Part shown: positions 60,383 through 64,000 of the stretch, piece by piece
Layout of the letters: each line of letters begins with the position of its first letter
Numbering within the stretch: position 1 is the first letter of the stretch
Assembly (NCBI GenBank): GCA_934621295.1
Contig: CAKTVB010000001.1
Location: 372,001 to 436,000, forward strand
Direction of reading: 5' to 3'
From: an uncultured Collinsella sp.
Lineage (GTDB): Bacteria > Actinomycetota > Coriobacteriia > Coriobacteriales > Coriobacteriaceae
Length of the DNA: 64,000 nt
Made by a program: the position numbers and the translations under genes
Notes under the pieces: generated by a model
The model's database searches: none
Told to the model about the DNA's origin: nothing
What the model saw: the letters and a program-made list of their open reading frames with translations, nothing else

Positions 60383-60685
60383 ATGGCTGAGATTAGTATC
60401 CTCTCTGTTTGCGGTTCGGGAGTTGTAACCTCCCACATGGTCGCAAACAAGCTTGTCGAGATGTTTGAGGACGAGGGCTACGACGTCACCACTGACGAGT
60501 GCAACCCCTCCGAGCTCGACGGCTATCTGACCCGTGGCAGCTACGACTTCATCGCTTACTCGAGCCCTATCGGCGACGACACCCACGGCGTGCCCGCATT
60601 TAGCGCCATGGGCCTGATCACCGGTCTCGGCGAGGACGAGTTCAAAGAGGAGGCCCTTGAGGCTCTTCACGCTGCTGGCAAGTAA
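60383..60685 (+). CDS. PTS EIIB, galactitol type
   Basis: A 100-residue EIIB. ILSVCGSGVVTSHMVANKL near the N-terminus holds the phosphorylated Cys (CGSGxxTS), as in GatB. ATG 60383 follows GGGAGAAAGGA. It carries phosphate from EIIA to the sugar in EIIC. Confidence 0.93.
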   Translation: MAEISILSVCGSGVVTSHMVANKLVEMFEDEGYDVTTDECNPSELDGYLTRGSYDFIAYSSPIGDDTHGVPAFSAMGLITGLGEDEFKEEALEALHAAGK

Positions 60686-60737
60686 TTGCCCGCACTGATT
60701 TGCATTTACGAATGCTACTTACATGAAAGGGGATGGC

Positions 60738-62159
60738 ATGGACGCATTCCTGAGTGCCTTGAACATGTTCTTTACGACATTTAAGGCTGCCGTATTTGTT
60801 CCTGTCTTTATTTTCGTTATTGCTTTGGCAATGGGCGTTAAGCCCAAGAAGGCCTTCTTCTCGGCCCTGTCTGCAGGCGTCGGCCTTGAGGGCTTCTCCC
60901 TGGTCATTGGCTCCTACAGCCCGATCCTGTCGCCGATCATCGACAACATGATCAACGCTGTGGGCATCAACCTGCCGATCGTCGACCTTGGCTGGCAGAC
61001 CACCTCGATCATCGCTTACTCCTATCAGGTTGGCATGATCTACATCGCGGTCGCCATTGCCCTTCAGGTCATCCTGTACCTCGTGCACTACACCACGGTC
61101 TTCCAGGCCGGCGACCTTTGGAACAACTATTCCTACTTCGCATGGGGCTCCTGCCTGTTCGTTCTGACCGGCAACTTCTGGCTCGCCATGGCTTGCATGG
61201 TTGTCCAGCAGCTCTACACCCTGCTCTGCACTGAGGTTATCGCTAAGCGTTGGTCCAACTACTATGGTTATCCCAACTGCACCATCGCCTCCCTGCACAC
61301 CGCTACCGTCGGTATCTTCGCCGTGCCGCTGAACCTGCTGCTCGACAAGCTTGGTCTGTACAAGATCAACGCCGACCCCACCGTCCTGCGCAAGAAGCTC
61401 GGCTTCATCGGTGAGCCCATGACCCTCGGTCTCTTCCTCGGCCTGTTCATCGGTATCGTCGGTGACTTCAACAAGCTCGGTGAGCTTGCTACCTGGGGCG
61501 AGATCACGACCTGTGGCATCGCAACCGCCGCCGTCATGGCTGTCTTCCCCAAGGTCTCCGGCATCTTCGCTGGCTCCTTCTCGCCGATCACCGAGGCCGG
61601 CAAGAAGAAGATGAAGGCCGCTGGTCACGCTGACCGCGAGTGGTACCTGGCCGTCAACGACGCTACCGGCTATGGCGAGGCTGCAACCCTCATCACCGGT
61701 ATCCTCCTGATGCCCACCACGCTCGTTGTGTCCTTCATCCTTCCTGGCAACCTGGTTCTGCCCATGCTCGACCTCGTCGCCATCCCCTACATCATCCAGC
61801 CCTTCATCGCTTGCTCTAACGGCAACATCCTGAAGTCCTTCATCGGCGGCCTGATCTTCATGATCGCCAACCTGTACTTCTGCACCCTCACCGGTCCTGC
61901 CTTCACCGATGTCGCCATCTCCACGGGCATCGACCTGCAGGGCGCCACGATGGTTACCTCGCTCGTCATCCTTGGCCAGCCTGTCGGCGCCATCATCTTC
62001 CTCGCCTTCCTGACGCAGAACCCGATCATCATCGGTGCTGTTGTCGTGGTCTACGTTGTCTGCTACGTCCTGGTTCACAAGAACATGACCGCTATCCACG
62101 AGTTCATCGAGAACAGCGCTCTGAACCACACGACCAAGAAGGTCGAGACTGCTGCCTAA
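60738..62159 (+). CDS. PTS EIIC, galactitol type
   Basis: A 473-residue membrane permease of the GatC family, with about 11-12 helices. MDAFLSALNMFFTTFKAAVFVPVFIFVIAL, LSAGVGLEGFSLVIGSYSPILSPII and GFIGEPMTLGLFLGLFIGI (in parts) are characteristic. The better start is ATG 60738 (after GAAAGGGGATGG) rather than 60723. With EIIA and EIIB it imports and phosphorylates a polyol or ketose. GatC homologues also carry other sugars, so galactitol is not proven. Confidence 0.93.
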   Translation: MDAFLSALNMFFTTFKAAVFVPVFIFVIALAMGVKPKKAFFSALSAGVGLEGFSLVIGSYSPILSPIIDNMINAVGINLPIVDLGWQTTSIIAYSYQVGMIYIAVAIALQVILYLVHYTTVFQAGDLWNNYSYFAWGSCLFVLTGNFWLAMACMVVQQLYTLLCTEVIAKRWSNYYGYPNCTIASLHTATVGIFAVPLNLLLDKLGLYKINADPTVLRKKLGFIGEPMTLGLFLGLFIGIVGDFNKLGELATWGEITTCGIATAAVMAVFPKVSGIFAGSFSPITEAGKKKMKAAGHADREWYLAVNDATGYGEAATLITGILLMPTTLVVSFILPGNLVLPMLDLVAIPYIIQPFIACSNGNILKSFIGGLIFMIANLYFCTLTGPAFTDVAISTGIDLQGATMVTSLVILGQPVGAIIFLAFLTQNPIIIGAVVVVYVVCYVLVHKNMTAIHEFIENSALNHTTKKVETAA

Positions 62160-62194
62160 TTCAGCCTGCTTGCTGAAGTAGCAATGCTCTTGCG

Positions 62195-62227
62195 GCGGGC
62201 CGGACATAATCGCCGGCCCGCTTTTTT
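62195..62227 (+). terminator. Terminator between EIIC and the second aldolase
   Basis: GCGGGCCGG (62195-62203) pairs with CCGGCCCGC (62213-62221), followed by TTTTTT. The second aldolase is probably expressed at a lower level by read-through. Confidence 0.85.
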
Positions 62228-62257
62228 AAACCCGTAATGTTAGAGAGGGGACAACAT

Positions 62258-62929
62258 ATGGCAACCGCTGCCGATGTTAAAGTCGAGTACAAGACGCTCG
62301 TGAAGGAGTCCGGCCTGCGTATGCTCGAGAGTGGCCTTACCGTGGCCACATGGGGCAACGTGAGCTATTGTGATCGTGAGACGGGTCTTGTCTACATCAC
62401 GCCGAGCGGTATGGACTACACCACCATCACCGAGGACGATATCTGCGTCTACGATCTGGACGGCAATCATATCGAAGGCGACCGTCGTCCCTCCATCGAG
62501 CTTCACCTGCATATCGGCATGTTCAACGCTCGTCCCGAGGCCCGCGCATGCATCCATACGCACCCCATCTTCTCGACGGTCTTCTCCTCGATGGGCGAGG
62601 ATATTCCTATCGATATCCACGATGAAGCCGCTCAGGCTCTTGGCGATTCGGTGCGCTGCTGCGAGTACCAGCTGCCGGGCACTCAGGCCCTGGCCGACGA
62701 AGCTATGAAGACTATTGGCGACAAGGCGAATGCCTGCATGCTTCGCAGTCATGGTCTCGTGTGCATCGGCGCCGATATGGATGCAGCCTTCAAGGTTTCC
62801 ACTGTCGTCGAGATGGTCGCCGAGATCTATTGGCGCATCCGCGCAACCGGTGGCACGTACGTGCCGATTGCGGCCGAGAACGTTTCTGCCATGCAGGAGT
62901 TCGTGAAGACCAAGTACGGCCAGTACTAA
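62258..62929 (+). CDS. Class II aldolase/adducin-family protein (2)
   Basis: A 223-residue protein of the same family as the first operon gene but clearly diverged. TWGNVSYCDRETGLVYITPSGMDY is the substrate/phosphate region, RRPSIELHLHIGMFNARPEARACIHTHP the Glu and zinc His residues, and MLRSHGLVCIG the third ligand. It is closer to L-fuculose-phosphate aldolase in pattern. ATG 62258 follows GAGAGGGG. The two aldolases may act on different stereoisomers or one may be an epimerase. Confidence 0.9.
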   Translation: MATAADVKVEYKTLVKESGLRMLESGLTVATWGNVSYCDRETGLVYITPSGMDYTTITEDDICVYDLDGNHIEGDRRPSIELHLHIGMFNARPEARACIHTHPIFSTVFSSMGEDIPIDIHDEAAQALGDSVRCCEYQLPGTQALADEAMKTIGDKANACMLRSHGLVCIGADMDAAFKVSTVVEMVAEIYWRIRATGGTYVPIAAENVSAMQEFVKTKYGQY

Positions 62930-62996
62930 GGATTGGCGCGCGAAAGTGTGGGGACGCTATCGCGCGAGCTGAAGACAATAACCGAGGGAGAACATC

Positions 62997-63545
62997 ATGG
63001 CAGCATCGCCTACTTATACCTATACGTTTAAGGTCGAACCTCAGATGTTTCGACGCGCCTTGTATTTCAACACGTTTGGCAAACAGCGTATTCAATCGGT
63101 CATCATCGCCGCAATGGCGGTGATGGGAGTGGGAATGCTGCTGGCAAATCTCATCTTTCATGTTGAGATGACGAGCGTCATGCAGCTGTGCTACATCGTG
63201 ATTATCGCTGCGGTTCCGTTGCTGCTGTTCTCCTGCGAGCATAGCTATCGCGACTACAAGAAGTCGCCTTTGGCCGATGCCGTGCGCTCGGTGTCTATTA
63301 ACGAAGACTGGCTTAAGTTCAAGGTCGCCGGTGGTGCCGACTCCGAGAAGATCGAGTGGCGCCAGGTTTCGGCGGTCTTTGAGCTCGCGGAGTTCTTCAT
63401 TATCTATCGCGATGCCAACCTCATGGTGCTTTTGCCCAAGAGCGCTGTTGCAGCAGATGATCTGCCCAAGATTCGCGCCGTCATGCGCCATAACCTTGGT
63501 CGCGGTTTCCATCTGCGCCGTATTGGACAGGTTGCTGCGGCATAG
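62997..63545 (+). CDS. YcxB-like membrane protein
   Basis: A 182-residue protein with two adjacent membrane helices (QSVIIAAMAVMGVGMLLANLIF and LCYIVIIAAVPLLLFSC, about 33-80, in parts) and a C-terminal domain with ISINEDWLKF-like, IEWRQVSAVFELAEFFIIYR pattern typical of the YcxB family. ATG 62997 follows GAGGGAG. The role is unknown; it is last in the operon. Confidence 0.75.
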   Translation: MAASPTYTYTFKVEPQMFRRALYFNTFGKQRIQSVIIAAMAVMGVGMLLANLIFHVEMTSVMQLCYIVIIAAVPLLLFSCEHSYRDYKKSPLADAVRSVSINEDWLKFKVAGGADSEKIEWRQVSAVFELAEFFIIYRDANLMVLLPKSAVAADDLPKIRAVMRHNLGRGFHLRRIGQVAAA

Positions 63546-63658
63546 CCTGTCGCGCAATCAGCGCGTTGCGGCAACGCTATTCATCAACTCTGCCGTTCAA
63601 AACAAACCCGTCGTCATTCTCCCTCTGATGGGAAGATTTTGGACGGCGTCTTGAGCTT

Positions 63659-63690
63659 GGCCCCGTCGGTCCCCACCGGCGGGGCCTTTT
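63659..63690 (+). terminator. Intrinsic terminator of the PTS/aldolase operon
   Basis: GGCCCCG (63659-63665) pairs with CGGGGCC (63680-63686), with an inner CGGT/ACCG, then TTTT. Confidence 0.8.
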
Positions 63691-64000
63691 GTGCGTAAAA
63701 ACAAATCTTGATTCGGGTGAAAGCGCGGATCTGGCCAGCACTTGCTTTCGTCGCGAATCCCTAAAGAGAATCGCTCTTGTCAGCGTCGTGAGCGACCTAT
63801 CTCGCTTCACAGACGACAGATGCGCGATTTATCTCTTTTATACTGCCGTTCACCCTCTGATTGGCTCCGTTCATCTTCGAATATCTCGTTTTGACCTCAA
63901 TTTGAGAAAAAGAAGATAAAAATAGGTGCTGTCAAAAGAAAAAGTAGATAAACAGAGATTTGTTTACTGGCTTTTTCATTTTTGGAAAGAGGGAGGACCT
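63691..64000. other. Non-coding region at the window end
   Basis: No gene is recognised. The last 60 bp are A/G-rich and end in GAAAGAGGGAGGACCT, a strong ribosome-binding site, so a plus-strand gene most likely starts just past 64000. Confidence 0.5.

Overview
The window looks like a chromosome segment of a gut Coriobacteriia, most probably Collinsella. This is inferred from gene content and style, not from a database search: high-GC coding DNA with GC-ending codons, many PTS operons of several families, a membrane-spanning LuxR regulator of the type common in Coriobacteriia, class III glutamine synthetase, LPXTG surface proteins and an anaerobic-type metabolism. No phage or plasmid genes were seen. 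The only transposase is an IS200-type TnpA.

Layout. 0-5 kb: the edge of an ABC transporter, then a LysR regulator divergent from an SDR / MFS / Gfo-Idh operon. 5-7 kb: a small hypothetical gene, an unusual 124-bp repeat and a patatin-like lipase. 7-11 kb: a GntR repressor divergent from a mannose-family PTS (EIIB plus fused EIIC-EIID) and a two-SIS-domain sugar-phosphate enzyme. 11-12 kb: tmRNA, followed by a partial duplication of its own 3' end. 12-15 kb: a polar amino-acid ABC transporter. 15-21 kb: a second copy of the 124-bp repeat and a giant pilin-like, sortase-anchored protein. 21-25 kb: an MFS-LuxR regulator, rplM-rpsI, a glucose-type EIIA and nagB. 25-30 kb: an IS200 copy, a frameshifted SARP/BTAD regulator and yhbY. 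30-37 kb: small membrane proteins, a UPF0210 protein and a metF / reactivation domain / metH operon. 37-44 kb: glnN, a large LPGTG surface protein and tRNA-Glu with a duplicated 3' end like that of tmRNA. 44-50 kb: bioY, a pair of TPR-like proteins, two iron-type alcohol dehydrogenases and two flavin/PLP-oxidase-fold proteins. 50-54 kb: an FMN-riboswitch-controlled riboflavin ECF transporter with fused ATPases. 54-58 kb: a three-gene glycerol-3-phosphate-dehydrogenase-like cluster under a DeoR regulator. 59-63.5 kb: a galactitol-family PTS flanked by two class II aldolases.

How the genes work together. MetF makes the methyl donor used by MetH, and the separate reactivation protein supplies the domain missing from MetH. 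RibU, the fused EcfA1-EcfA2 and EcfT form one complete riboflavin importer. The DeoR protein sits between a G3P/DHAP-type oxidation cluster and a PTS-aldolase operon that could feed it triose phosphates (inference). The GntR protein has two near-identical operator-like sites over the promoter of the mannose-family PTS.

The most unusual material is non-coding. One item is a pair of matching structured units at the 3' ends of tmRNA and tRNA-Glu. Another is a two-copy 124-bp element built from four 29-bp units in head-to-head symmetry. There are also a two-copy 34-bp intergenic motif and a 144-bp imperfect palindrome.
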